The notes beneath the pieces were generated by a model that worked only from the letters and a program-made list of their open reading frames with translations, was not told where the DNA came from and made no database searches. Made by a program: the position numbers and the translations under genes. This document shows, piece by piece, positions 63,941 to 64,000 of a DNA stretch of 64,000 nucleotides. The DNA lies in contig JARUPZ010000035.1 of assembly GCA_031213475.1 (NCBI GenBank), forward strand, positions 3,276,953 through 3,340,952. The letters run 5' to 3'. The stretch is from Nereocystis luetkeana. Lineage: Eukaryota > Sar > Phaeophyceae > Laminariales > Laminariaceae. Each line of letters begins with the position of its first letter. The stretch's first letter is position 1.

Positions 63941-64000
63941 TTAACATTGGTTGCCAGGGGGTATGTCTACCGGCATATAGTACCACTCTGTACCGTAATA

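Noticed and set aside
63950..64000. Another TA-type MITE at the window end
   Set aside because: Only TACCGTAATA at the extreme end resembles the terminus; too little sequence to support it.

Overview
The window is eukaryotic nuclear DNA from a repeat-rich genome. It carries one multi-exon protein kinase gene with small phase-0 exons and introns of about 0.3-4 kb, tRNA-derived SINEs, RTE-like LINEs, a Ty1/copia element, many MITEs and long microsatellites. GTG/GTA-type donors, pyrimidine-rich acceptors, GC-rich small exons and homopolymer-rich coding sequence would fit a large-genome stramenopile such as a brown alga, but the sequence alone does not prove this.

Layout. 1-2.1 kb: no recognisable gene. 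2.1-9.06 kb: LINE 3' tails (one ending in 92 CA units), two tandem SINEs, and a degraded LINE with its reverse transcriptase at 5.8-7.8 kb. 9.37-9.95 kb: a possible exon of an unknown low-complexity protein on the minus strand. 11.4-12.47 kb: LINE relics. 12.47-21.56 kb: a full-span Ty1/copia retrotransposon (minus strand, two LTRs, 5-bp target duplication GAGCT), broken by a 2.7-kb LINE, a TTAA MITE in gag, two nested LINE tails in one LTR, frameshifts and stops. 21.6-34.2 kb: relics (tRNA-derived SINEs, foldback elements, a Ty3/gypsy-like RNase H fragment) and a 330-bp GCAA array. 35.06-53.04 kb: an NDR-family AGC kinase gene on the minus strand, 12 recognised coding exons and 561 codons, lacking its first exon(s); its introns are full of MITEs, SINEs, minisatellites and poly-C tracts. 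53-64 kb: MITEs, a diverged LINE, a TRIM-like miniature LTR element, LINE tails, and a possible first coding exon of another or the same minus-strand gene at 62.34-62.58 kb.

The most striking signal is not a gene. Short TA-flanked motifs recur far above chance: TATTAATA (about 25 copies), TACCAGGTA/TACCTGGTA (about 35), TACTGCTGTA/TACAGCAGTA (5) and TACGAGTA/TACTCGTA (more than 20). Comparison of repeat copies with and without them shows that many are small insertions at a TA dinucleotide. They look like excision footprints of several Tc1/mariner-type cut-and-paste families. For TATTAATA the likely source is present in the window: a roughly 105-bp MITE with TA target duplications and termini TTAC...GTAA. 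Six-base footprints inside the copia and LINE reading frames preserve frame. All counts were made by eye and are approximate.
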